DNA of 64,000 bases. Origin: JACKJP01 sp050249695 (GTDB lineage: Bacteria; Pseudomonadota; Alphaproteobacteria; Rhizobiales; Tepidamorphaceae). The position numbers and the translations under genes are program-made. Below the pieces are notes generated by a model. The model ran no database searches and was not told the DNA's origin. It saw nothing but the letters and a program-made list of their open reading frames with translations. Positions 23,437 through 31,421 of this stretch are shown here, in pieces. The stretch is taken from contig JBFWQA010000001.1 of the NCBI GenBank assembly GCA_050249695.1, positions 1,116,001 to 1,180,000 of the forward strand. The letters run 5' to 3'. Each line of letters opens with the position of its first letter. Position 1 is the first letter of the stretch.

Positions 23437-24630
23437 CTACTTCTTGACGTACGGGCACTTGCTCTCGCTGATCGGCGTGAAGATCGTATCCTTGTCGGCC
23501 GTGGCGGTGATGGTGAAATAATCCCAGTCGCCCTTGGATTCCGCGGCCGTCTTGGTCTTGACCGCGTACATGTCGCGCACGACGCGACCGTCCTCGCTGA
23601 CATAGGCGGAGATGTCGGTCGCATCCTCGACCTTCAATTCGCGCATCTTCGCGGCAACGGCCTTGGCGTCCGTCGTCCCCGCGGCCTTCACCGCCTTCAG
23701 GTAGTGATGCACCGCCTGATAGACATAGGCGTTGGAGATGGTCGGCTTGCGGCCATACCGCTCCTCATAACGCCTCGCAAAAGCGCGCGTCTTGTCGTTC
23801 CGGTCCCAATAGAAAAGGACCGAGGTGCTGACATTTTTCAGCGCGTCGAGGCCGACGGCCTTGATGTCCGGCAAGGTGAGGTAGTAGGGCACGAGTTGTA
23901 CGTCCATGCCGAATTCCTGCACCTGCTTGATGATGTTCACCATGTAGGAACCGAAGGTGACCAGGCCGATCGTCTTGGCACCCTTCGACTGGGCTTCCAG
24001 CAGGAATGCGGAATAATCCGTCGTCGTCGGGGAATGCCGAACCGAGCCGACGACCTCGCCGCCGGCGGCCTTGATCGCGGCGATGCTCTTTTCTTCCAGA
24101 TCGTGGCCGAACGCGTAGTCGACCGTGATCATGAACCATTTGTCGGCACCCTGCTTGACGAGCGGAATCACGATCGCCTTGCTGAGCACGTCCGAATTCG
24201 GCAGCCACTGCGTATGCTGGTCCGAGCAGTTCTCGCCTACCAGTTTGGTTGTCGAGGCACCGCTGGCAAACAGCACGTTCTTGCCGCGGATCCAGTCATT
24301 GATGGCCAGCGCGGCCGCGGAGTTGTTCACGTCGGTGATGAAGTTGACGCCCTCCCGCTCGACCCATTCGCGGGCGATGCCCAGCGCCACGTCGGGCTTG
24401 TTGAGCTGGTCGGCGGAAAGAACCTTCACCGGCTCGCCGAGGATCGTCCCGCCGGCGTCTTCGATCGCCATCTGGATGACGGGAAGCGAACTTTCGCCGT
24501 TATGGACGCCGGAAGCACCGGTCATGTCCGTGAGGAAACCTATGGTGACGCCGGCGGCGGCGGCGGATCCGGCCGCCAGCGCAAGCGCCAGCGAAGCGCC
24601 CGCTATCGTGTGTAGTCCCTTCTTGAACAT
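23437..24630 (-). CDS. Branched-chain amino-acid-type ABC transporter substrate-binding protein (orphan)
   Basis: 397 aa, type I periplasmic binding protein of the LivK/Peripla_BP_6 kind. Signal peptide at residues 1-26 (MFKKGLHTIAGASLALALAA...AAAA). The mature part shows VTIGFLTDMTGASGVHNGESSLPVIQMAIEDAGG, ITDVNNSAAALAINDW and KWFMITVDYAFGHDLEEKSIAAIKAAGGEVVGSVRHS. ATG at 24630 has GGAGG upstream. No livHMGF permease or ATPase genes are nearby, so it must use a system elsewhere or act as a sensor. In aromatic clusters such proteins often bind aromatic acids; that is inference. Confidence 0.9.
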   Translation of the reverse strand: MFKKGLHTIAGASLALALAAGSAAAAGVTIGFLTDMTGASGVHNGESSLPVIQMAIEDAGGTILGEPVKVLSADQLNKPDVALGIAREWVEREGVNFITDVNNSAAALAINDWIRGKNVLFASGASTTKLVGENCSDQHTQWLPNSDVLSKAIVIPLVKQGADKWFMITVDYAFGHDLEEKSIAAIKAAGGEVVGSVRHSPTTTDYSAFLLEAQSKGAKTIGLVTFGSYMVNIIKQVQEFGMDVQLVPYYLTLPDIKAVGLDALKNVSTSVLFYWDRNDKTRAFARRYEERYGRKPTISNAYVYQAVHHYLKAVKAAGTTDAKAVAAKMRELKVEDATDISAYVSEDGRVVRDMYAVKTKTAAESKGDWDYFTITATADKDTIFTPISESKCPYVKK

Positions 24631-24880
24631 GGATTCATTCCTCCCTGATATGATTGCCTGTCGGCCGTTCGCGGGGTTTGCGCCGGTGCTGCGTTCGGGC
24701 TGCCGTTCCGTCCCCTGCCGTGCCCGCCTTCTCCACCATGTCACGGGTGAGAGCGGACTTCCGCTGCGGCGCTGTTTGGTGCCGCCGGATACCATCTTCT
24801 TCCTGCCGCGGCGGAAACGCAAGATGGTGACGTGATAATAATCTTGCGTGCGGTGGACATTCCGGGGTCACCTTGTTTAC

Positions 24881-24893
24881 CAATAATATATTG
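24881..24893. promoter_or_regulatory. Short AT-rich dyad upstream of the alpha/beta hydrolase gene
   Basis: CAATAATATATTG, a dyad with CAATA/TATTG arms around ATA, lies 30 nt before the hydrolase start in the gap between divergent genes. It looks like a small operator, but no regulator is assigned. Confidence 0.3.
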
Positions 24894-24922
24894 ATGCAAT
24901 CATACGGAAGCGTATCAAAGTC

Positions 24923-25768
24923 ATGGAAAGCGGCACGATGTTTTTCTCCGGCGCGGACGGCCTCAGGCTAGCCGCCGATGTCGCCGGTCCTGCCGGCGGC
25001 CAGCCGGTCATTCTCCTGCATGGCGGCGGCCAGACACGGGGCAGTTGGCAGGATACGACCAGCGTGCTCGGCGGCCTCGGCTATCGTGTATATTCGCTCG
25101 ATGCGCGGGGACACGGCGAGAGTCAGTACGATCCCGGGGGCGACTATACGATCGGCGCCTTCGCCGACGATCTCCGGGCGGTGATGAAGCAAGTTGGCGG
25201 GCGGCCGTTTCTCATCGGCGCATCGCTGGGCGGCATTATCTCAATCGTCGTCGCCGGCGAGGACGGCCCCGATGCGACCGCCGGCATCGTCCTGGTGGAC
25301 GTTGCGGTCTCGACCGATCCCTATGGGGTCAAGCGCATCCAGGATTTCATGCGGGCCAACCCCGAAGGCTTTGCCGATCTGGAAGAAGCCGCCGATGCCG
25401 TCGCGGGTTTTGCGACCGACCGCCCAAGGCCCAAAAGCACCCGGGGCCTGGAGCGCAATCTGCGCAAACGCGAGGGCCGCTGGTTCTGGCACTGGGATCC
25501 ATTGTTCCTTGAGAGCTTCCATATTTCCCACACTGCATCCACCGATCGTCTGGAGGCCGCCGCCAAAGCCCTCAAAGTGCCGGTTCTGCTGGTTCACGCC
25601 GCCCATAGCGAAGTCATCGGCGCCAAAGAGATCGAACAACTCCACACGCTTGTTCCGCATTCCCAATATGTGCGCGTCGACGATGCCAGTCATATGGTCG
25701 TCGGCGACCGCAACAGCGCTTTCAACAAGGCGATCGTCGGCTTTCTGTCGGAACATGGCGGCACGTGA
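24923..25768 (+). CDS. Alpha/beta hydrolase
   Basis: 281-aa alpha/beta hydrolase-fold enzyme. Oxyanion-hole motif HGGGQTRGSW, nucleophile elbow GASLGG with Ser at about residue 100, and C-terminal His in DDASHMVVGDRN. The segment LDARGHGESQYDPGGDYTIGAFADDL is typical of esterases, haloperoxidase-like and C-C hydrolases. The substrate is not readable. It diverges from the orphan binding-protein gene and converges on the CoA ligase pair, within the aromatic-acid region. Confidence 0.88.
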   Translation: MESGTMFFSGADGLRLAADVAGPAGGQPVILLHGGGQTRGSWQDTTSVLGGLGYRVYSLDARGHGESQYDPGGDYTIGAFADDLRAVMKQVGGRPFLIGASLGGIISIVVAGEDGPDATAGIVLVDVAVSTDPYGVKRIQDFMRANPEGFADLEEAADAVAGFATDRPRPKSTRGLERNLRKREGRWFWHWDPLFLESFHISHTASTDRLEAAAKALKVPVLLVHAAHSEVIGAKEIEQLHTLVPHSQYVRVDDASHMVVGDRNSAFNKAIVGFLSEHGGT

Positions 25769-25783
25769 CGCGCCGCCATGGCG

Positions 25784-27433
25784 TCACAAGGCGAAAGCCG
25801 TTCGCGTTGCCGCCGCCTGTTCCCTCAGCACGTTTTTCTGAATTTTGCCGCTGGCGGTGCGCGGCATGGCATCGATGATTTCCAGACGCTCCGGCCAGTA
25901 TTGCTTGGCGACGTCGCACCTGCCCATCCAGGTGCGTATGTCGGCCAGGGCAAGGTCACGGTCCGGTTTCAGGACCACGAAGGCGCAGGCCCGCTCGCCG
26001 AGCCGTTCGTCCGGATAGGCCACCAGCGCCGCGTCGGCCACAGCGGGCATCCGGTAGAGCAGCGTTTCGATCTCCATCACGGGGATGTTCTCGCCTCCCC
26101 TGATGATGATGTCCTTGGTCCGGCCGTCGATGCGGATATAGCCCTCCTCGTCCATATAGGCCATGTCACCGGTGTCGAACCAACCGCCCGGCCGCAGCGC
26201 CGGCAGGTCAGGGCGCTTGTAATATCCCATGAACATGGCCGCGCCACGTACAAGCAGCCGGCCCGTCTTGCGCACCGGCAGCGGCTTGTAATCATCGTCG
26301 GTGATCAGCAGTTCCATGCCCTTCAGCACCCTGCCGTCGGTGCTCGACGATTTTTCGCGCGCCCTTTCGGGCTCCGTCAGGCTGCCCCCCAGTGCCTCGG
26401 TCATGCCCCAAAGCGAAGACGCGGGCACGTCGAGCACCTCAAATCCGCGCTCGATCACCGATGGCGGAATCTGCGCCCCGCCGCAATGGAAGGTGCGCAG
26501 CGGCGGCTTCGGTGCGCCCGCCTCCACCGCGTTGCACATGTCGGCCAGGAAAGGCGTCGCGGCCGAGATATGATTGACGCCTTCGCGGGCCATGATCGCG
26601 ACGCCCGCCTTTGGTTCCCAGATGTCCTGGAACGTGAAGCTGCCGCCATAGTAGATCGCCAGCAGCATCGTCGACGCATAGCCGTTCATGTGTCCGACTG
26701 GAGAACAGCCGTGCAGCACGCAGTCGTCGCCGAGGCGGAAACGCTCGCCCAAGGCGTCGCAGCAGGCGATCAGCGAATTGTAGCAATGCATGACCCCCTT
26801 GGGCTCGCCGGTCGTGCCCGAGGTGTACATCAGACAGCTCAAGGCGTCCGGCGCCAGCCGTTCGGGCGGATTGGGCCCGACAGGTGGATGCGCCGCGGGC
26901 CGCAACAGATCGAGTATCCCGCTGTCTTCTTCCCCGCCGACCACGATCACCTGTTCCAGCAGTGGCAGGTCGCCGCGAAGGCCCTCCAGCATGGGTGGAA
27001 ACCGGAAACCGCGGAATGCGTCGGGAATGACGATCGCTCTGGTTCCGGCGAAACCGAGCATATAGCGCAGTTCCCGCTCGCGAAATATGTACATCAGCGG
27101 ATTGACGACGGCGCCGATCCGGTTGATCGCGAATGCGTAGACGACGAACTCCCACCAGTTCGGCAGCATCAGCCCGACGATGTCGCCCTTGCCGATTCCG
27201 AGACCCCGCAACGCGCCGGCAGCCCGGGCGACAAGTGCTTCAAGCTCGCGATAGGTCAGCGTGCGTACCGGGCGGTCGCTCCCGGTGTCCGCGCGGTACG
27301 CCATGAGAACCGTCTTGTCGGGGCTCCGCGACACCGCCCGCGTGAGCAGGTCGTCGAGCGTCAGATCCTGCCAGAGCCCCCTGGCGCGCATCGATTCTGC
27401 GTGCGCGTGCCAGTCGAACGGCTTTTCGCTCAT
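25784..27433 (-). CDS. Acyl-CoA synthetase (AMP-forming ligase), paralogue 2
   Basis: 549-aa ANL-superfamily adenylating enzyme that activates a carboxylate as acyl-AMP and transfers it to CoA. Motifs: MYTSGTTGEPKGVMHCYN (P-loop), SLWGMTEALGG (A5), GWFDTGDMAYMDEEGYIRIDGRTKD (A7/A8) and RTASGKIQKNVLRE (catalytic Lys, A10). ATG at 27433 overlaps the stop of the upstream ligase gene (ATGA). It resembles its neighbour throughout, pointing to tandem duplication. The substrate is unknown; the gentisate-type genes suggest an aromatic or related acid. Confidence 0.92.
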   Translation of the reverse strand: MSEKPFDWHAHAESMRARGLWQDLTLDDLLTRAVSRSPDKTVLMAYRADTGSDRPVRTLTYRELEALVARAAGALRGLGIGKGDIVGLMLPNWWEFVVYAFAINRIGAVVNPLMYIFRERELRYMLGFAGTRAIVIPDAFRGFRFPPMLEGLRGDLPLLEQVIVVGGEEDSGILDLLRPAAHPPVGPNPPERLAPDALSCLMYTSGTTGEPKGVMHCYNSLIACCDALGERFRLGDDCVLHGCSPVGHMNGYASTMLLAIYYGGSFTFQDIWEPKAGVAIMAREGVNHISAATPFLADMCNAVEAGAPKPPLRTFHCGGAQIPPSVIERGFEVLDVPASSLWGMTEALGGSLTEPERAREKSSSTDGRVLKGMELLITDDDYKPLPVRKTGRLLVRGAAMFMGYYKRPDLPALRPGGWFDTGDMAYMDEEGYIRIDGRTKDIIIRGGENIPVMEIETLLYRMPAVADAALVAYPDERLGERACAFVVLKPDRDLALADIRTWMGRCDVAKQYWPERLEIIDAMPRTASGKIQKNVLREQAAATRTAFAL

Positions 27434-29106
27434 GCTCTGTCCCGCTCTGAAGGCACGGCGTATTTCTTTGCCTTGTCGCGCAGGATGAATTTCTGAATCT
27501 TGCCGCTTGGATTGCGCGGCATCTGCTCGATGATCTCGATCTGCTCGGGCCAGTATTGCCGCGCCGTCCCGGCCTTCGCCATCCAGCCCAGCATGTCGTT
27601 GAGATCGAACGAGGAACCCGGCTTCAACACGACGAACGCACAGGCCCTTTCGCCCAGCCTTTCGTCCGGATAGCCGACGAGCGCGACATCGTCGACGGCG
27701 GGATGCCGATGCAGGATATTTTCGATTTCCAGCACGGGCACGTTCTCGCCGCCGCGGATGATGATGTCCTTCGTGCGCCCGTCGATGCGCAGATAGCCTT
27801 CGTCGTCCAGATAGGCCATGTCGCCCGTATCGAACCAGCCTTCCGGCGGCAGATCCCAAAGATCCGGGCGCTTGTAGTAGCCCATGCAGAGCTGCGAGCC
27901 GCGCGTCAGCAGCCTGCCCGTGGTTCCCGTCGGCAGCGGATTCATCTCGTCGTCGACGATGAGCACCTCGACCCCTTCAAGAGGCCGGCCGTCGGTCGTC
28001 ACCGATTTTTCCATGGCCCGTTCCGGTTCGGTCAGCGTCCCGCTCAGCGTCTCGGTCATTCCCCAAAGCGAGGAAACGCCGGTCCCGAGCAGCCGCCAGG
28101 CATCCTCGATAACCTTTGGCGGGATCTGCGCCCCTCCGCACAGATAGGTGCGGATTTGCGGCCGCGGCGCGCCGCTTTCCACCGCCCGGCACATGTCCGC
28201 CAGCAGGGGCGTGGCGCCCGACATGTGCGTGACCTTTTCCGCCGCCGTGATGGCGCAGGCCGCATGCCCGTCCCAGACATCCTGCAGGGTCAGCGTGCTG
28301 CCGAAATACAGCGCCTGCAGCATCACCGCCAGATAGCCGTTCATATGGCCGAAAGGCATGGCGCCGTGATGGATATCCTCCGGCGTCAGCCTGAAGACGT
28401 CGCCCAGCGCCTTGCAGCAGGCGAGCAGCGTCTCGGCCGGATGCATGACGCCCTTGGGCGTGCCCGTGGTGCCGGATGTGTACATCAGCAGCGTCAGGTC
28501 GCCGGGCGCCAGACCGTCCGCGTCGCCGTAGCGGACAGGCGCCTCGCCGCTGTCCAGCAATAGCGGCCGGAAGCCGCGCGGACCCTCGTCGTCAACCACG
28601 ATGATATGTTCCAGCGCCGGCAATTCTGGCGCCAGCGCGTCCAGCATCGCGGGAAAATCGAACCCGCGGAAAGTCCTGGGAATGACGATCGCCTTGGTTT
28701 CAGCAAAGCTCAGCATGAAACGCAGCTCGCGCTCGCGGAAGATGTGCATCAGCGGATTGACCACCGCGCCGATGCGGCCCGCCGCATAGGAGGCGACGGC
28801 GAATTCCCACCAGTTCGGCAGCATCAGCCCGACGACGTCGCACTTTCCGATCCCGAGCTTGCGCATCGAGCCCGCGGCACGATCGACCATGTCCCCGAGT
28901 TCGCCGAATGTGATCGTGCGCACGGGCGCCTCGGTCCCCGCATCCGCGCGATAGGCGACGAGCGCACGCTTGTCGGGAAACCGGCGAACGGCGTCATTGA
29001 GCAGATCGTCCACCGTGCGGCCCTGCCACAGACCCGCCTCGCGCATCCTGCGCGCATGCGCGTTCCAGTCGAACCGCGCCTTCGGCGCGTGCGCACTCCC
29101 CGTCAT
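27430..29106 (-). CDS. Acyl-CoA synthetase (AMP-forming ligase), paralogue 1
   Basis: 558-aa ANL-family ligase, closely parallel to the downstream gene. Motifs: LMYTSGTTGTPKGVMHPAE, SLWGMTETLSGTLTEPERA, GWFDTGDMAYLDDEGYLRIDG and NPSGKIQKFILRDKAK. Two adjacent ATGs (29109, 29106) exist; the second has the better distance (five bases) from AAGGGG. It overlaps the following ligase by four bases, so the two are translationally coupled and may form a pair with different specificity. Confidence 0.92.
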   Translation of the reverse strand: MTGSAHAPKARFDWNAHARRMREAGLWQGRTVDDLLNDAVRRFPDKRALVAYRADAGTEAPVRTITFGELGDMVDRAAGSMRKLGIGKCDVVGLMLPNWWEFAVASYAAGRIGAVVNPLMHIFRERELRFMLSFAETKAIVIPRTFRGFDFPAMLDALAPELPALEHIIVVDDEGPRGFRPLLLDSGEAPVRYGDADGLAPGDLTLLMYTSGTTGTPKGVMHPAETLLACCKALGDVFRLTPEDIHHGAMPFGHMNGYLAVMLQALYFGSTLTLQDVWDGHAACAITAAEKVTHMSGATPLLADMCRAVESGAPRPQIRTYLCGGAQIPPKVIEDAWRLLGTGVSSLWGMTETLSGTLTEPERAMEKSVTTDGRPLEGVEVLIVDDEMNPLPTGTTGRLLTRGSQLCMGYYKRPDLWDLPPEGWFDTGDMAYLDDEGYLRIDGRTKDIIIRGGENVPVLEIENILHRHPAVDDVALVGYPDERLGERACAFVVLKPGSSFDLNDMLGWMAKAGTARQYWPEQIEIIEQMPRNPSGKIQKFILRDKAKKYAVPSERDRA

Positions 29107-29320
29107 CATTTCCCCTTGCGTCAGTTTCTTGTCGTTCGCGCAGCCTCAGTAAGCATACGGCCGAATGCAATACACTGGCGAACCATACCAAAAGACTACG
29201 CCGAGAAAAGCCAAATGCATTGGTCTCGCGGCGGCATGCGCCTACAATGCAAAGGCGAAAAAGGAAAAACACCCAAGCATAGGTTGAGGGGCGGCCGTGC
29301 GCCGGCGCTGGGGAGGACGG

Positions 29321-30100
29321 ATGGCGGGAAGACGGTCGGGGGGAAATTTTCCGGAAGGGGTCGCGGTGGTCGCCGGCGGGTCCGGCGGCATCGGCGCGGG
29401 CATCTGCGAGGTGCTCTCGGAGCAGGGAAGCGCGGTAGCCGTGCTGTATCGCCAGGCTGAGATGAAGGCGCTGGCGCTGGTGGAAGCGCTCTGGGCCGAG
29501 GGCGGCGTCGCCGAGGCGTATCGCATCGACCTTACCGACGCCGCGGCGACGGCGGACCTGATGGAAAGCATCGGCGAACGATTCGGCAGGATCCACACGG
29601 GCGTCTATGCCGCCGGGCCGGTGGTCGTCGTGGAATATGCCGCCAACCTGGCGCCGAGCGAATTTGCCGCGCATCTTACAGGCGATGCGGGAGCCTGTTT
29701 CAATTTTATCCGCGCGCTCGTCCCGCACATGCGGGACAAAGGAGGCGGCGCGCTCGTCGCCGTGACGACCGACCAGCTCCATGCGCCCGAACCGAAAGGC
29801 GTCCTGTCGTCGGCGCCCAAGGCGGCGGTCGAAAAGCTCTTCGAGGCGCTCGCCAGGGAAGAAGCCCGCCACAACATACGCGCCGCGACCGTGCGCCCGG
29901 GCTGGGTCGATGCCGGAGTCGGCGCCGATATCCTTGCCGGCAAATCGCCGGAAGTCCTACGGAGCCTGACGGCGGCCATCCCCCTGCGAAGGTTCGGCGA
30001 GGCGCGCGAAATCGGCGAGGCCGTGGCCTTCCTCGCCTCGCGCCGCGCCAGCTACATCACCGGCGTCGCACTGCCGGTCAATGGCGGCCGGCATCTCTAG
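29321..30100 (+). CDS. SDR-family protein with non-canonical active site
   Basis: 259-aa short-chain dehydrogenase/reductase fold. The nucleotide-binding motif is VAGGSGGIGAGICEVL, and the end VAFLASRRASYITGVALPVNGGRHL is typical. At the catalytic YxxxK position the sequence is SSAPKAAVEKL: Lys is kept but Tyr is Ser, and the usual Ser segment is VAVTTDQLHAP. Either the protein is not an ordinary SDR oxidoreductase or it uses other residues. ATG at 29321 follows GGGAGG at five bases; the longer frame starts with an Arg-rich stretch. Divergent from the CoA ligases. Confidence 0.85.
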   Translation: MAGRRSGGNFPEGVAVVAGGSGGIGAGICEVLSEQGSAVAVLYRQAEMKALALVEALWAEGGVAEAYRIDLTDAAATADLMESIGERFGRIHTGVYAAGPVVVVEYAANLAPSEFAAHLTGDAGACFNFIRALVPHMRDKGGGALVAVTTDQLHAPEPKGVLSSAPKAAVEKLFEALAREEARHNIRAATVRPGWVDAGVGADILAGKSPEVLRSLTAAIPLRRFGEAREIGEAVAFLASRRASYITGVALPVNGGRHL

Positions 30101-30179
30101 GATAGGCGCTTGTTGATCGGGCCGGCTCGACCGAACAACCCCTGCCGGGCTGCCTTCGGAGCGACCGGTGGGGACGATC

Positions 30180-31019
30180 CTACTCCGCCGCTTCCGCCGC
30201 CGCCTCGCGATAGTGATGCACGTCGCGCTGCGGGAACGGGATGGAAAGCCCCGCCTTCTCGATCTCGACCTTGGACAGCCGTTTGAGGTCCCACAGCAGC
30301 CCCCAGTAATCCTCGGTTTTCGCCCAGCAGCGCATGTTGAGATTGACCGAGGAATCGCCCAGCGACTTCACCATCGTCTCGGGCGCCGGATCGTCGAGCA
30401 CGCGGGGATCTTCCCGCATCAGCCGCATCATGACGGCAAGGCCGGCATCGATATCGTCGTCATAGGCGATGCCCACCTCGATATCCATGCGGCGGGTCGG
30501 ATTGCGCGAGTAGTTGATGATGGGATTGCCCCAGATCTCGCTGTTGGGCACCGCCAGATAGATGCCGTCGAAGGTCTTCAGCCGCGTGGCGAAGATGCCG
30601 ATCTCCTCCACCGTGCCCGCATTGCCGCCCGCGTCGATATAGTCGCCGACCCGCATGTGCTTCAGGCCGATCAGCATCATGCCGGCGGCGATATTGGAGA
30701 GTGTCCCCTGCAGGGCCAGACCGATGGCGAGGCCCGCCGCCGCCAGCGCCGCCAGGATGCTCGCCGTCTCCACGCCGAACTGGCCGAGCACCATCACTGC
30801 GACGACGGCGAGGATGCCGTAATAGGCGAAATTGGCAAATAGCGGCTTCAGCGTCGCATCGAGCCGCTTTGAATGCTGCACGGCCGCGCCGACGCGCGCC
30901 CGCACCCATCGCGCGACGATGAAACCGGCAATGAGAATGAATATCGCCGCCACGACGTCGACCGCATAGAGGAAGACGATCTCCTTCATGTCCTCGAGAA
31001 ACGCGATGATCTGCTCCAT
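30180..31019 (-). CDS. mscS: Small-conductance mechanosensitive channel (MscS family)
   Basis: 279 aa. Three hydrophobic segments in the first ~125 residues; the pore helix reads ETASILAALAAAGLAIGLALQGTLSNIAAGMML, rich in Gly/Ala as in MscS TM3. It is followed by the beta domain (VGDYIDAGGNAGTVEEIGIFATRLKTFDG, VPNSEIWGNPIINYSR) and the C-terminal alpha/beta domain. It releases solutes on hypo-osmotic shock. Start at 31019 (MEQIIAFLED) is one of three nearby ATGs. Confidence 0.93.
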   Translation of the reverse strand: MEQIIAFLEDMKEIVFLYAVDVVAAIFILIAGFIVARWVRARVGAAVQHSKRLDATLKPLFANFAYYGILAVVAVMVLGQFGVETASILAALAAAGLAIGLALQGTLSNIAAGMMLIGLKHMRVGDYIDAGGNAGTVEEIGIFATRLKTFDGIYLAVPNSEIWGNPIINYSRNPTRRMDIEVGIAYDDDIDAGLAVMMRLMREDPRVLDDPAPETMVKSLGDSSVNLNMRCWAKTEDYWGLLWDLKRLSKVEIEKAGLSIPFPQRDVHHYREAAAEAAE

Positions 31020-31421
31020 GAGCCTCATTCTCCTCTTGCGGTATGGGTTTGCCGGCGCCTCGTGACGCAACGCCGTTTCGGGCGCGTCGGTTCGTCCCCA
31101 CCTAGCAACTCAGTTGCGCCGTGACGACCCCGGCCTATCCATTCCTTACCGCGCGCGGGTGGTCGCGACCGCGCGCGGGTGGTCGCGGATCACTGCCGCG
31201 CCCGATGAATCCGGATGTGAAGCCCTCCCCGCAGCTCCATGAAAAGATTCAGAACGCCCCCTCCATTGCCCGGCCTGACCGGACAAACCATGCCGCCTCC
31301 CCCTCGCCGCGACAGGCAGCGCGTTCTGCAAATCTTCGATTCGTTCCGCTTCCCCAGCCATCGCCGGCTTTGTAGTGTCGCAGGGGAAAGAATTGGGGGG
31401 AACAGCCAGAATGCATCCGGC
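31020..31421. other. 402-nt intergenic stretch with a 20-bp tandem duplication
   Basis: Divergent gap between mscS and the polytopic membrane protein gene. It holds a perfect 2 x 20-bp tandem repeat (unit beginning CCGCGCGCGGGTGG) at 31149-31188. Open frames here are shadows. No tRNA or integrase is seen. It could be a divergent promoter region. Confidence 0.5.
31149..31188. repeat. Perfect tandem duplication, 2 x 20 bp
   Basis: Two consecutive identical 20-bp units from CCGCGCGCGGGTGGTCGCGA; the last base of unit two differs. Probably slippage in a GC-rich run. Confidence 0.85.

Noticed and set aside
25778..27496. 572-codon plus-strand frame over the acyl-CoA ligase gene
   Set aside because: Shadow of an unmistakable ANL ligase on the other strand.
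25784..27859. Possible 691-aa form of the second CoA ligase
   Set aside because: The extension lies out of phase inside the first ligase; the coupled ATG at 27433 is the family-like start.
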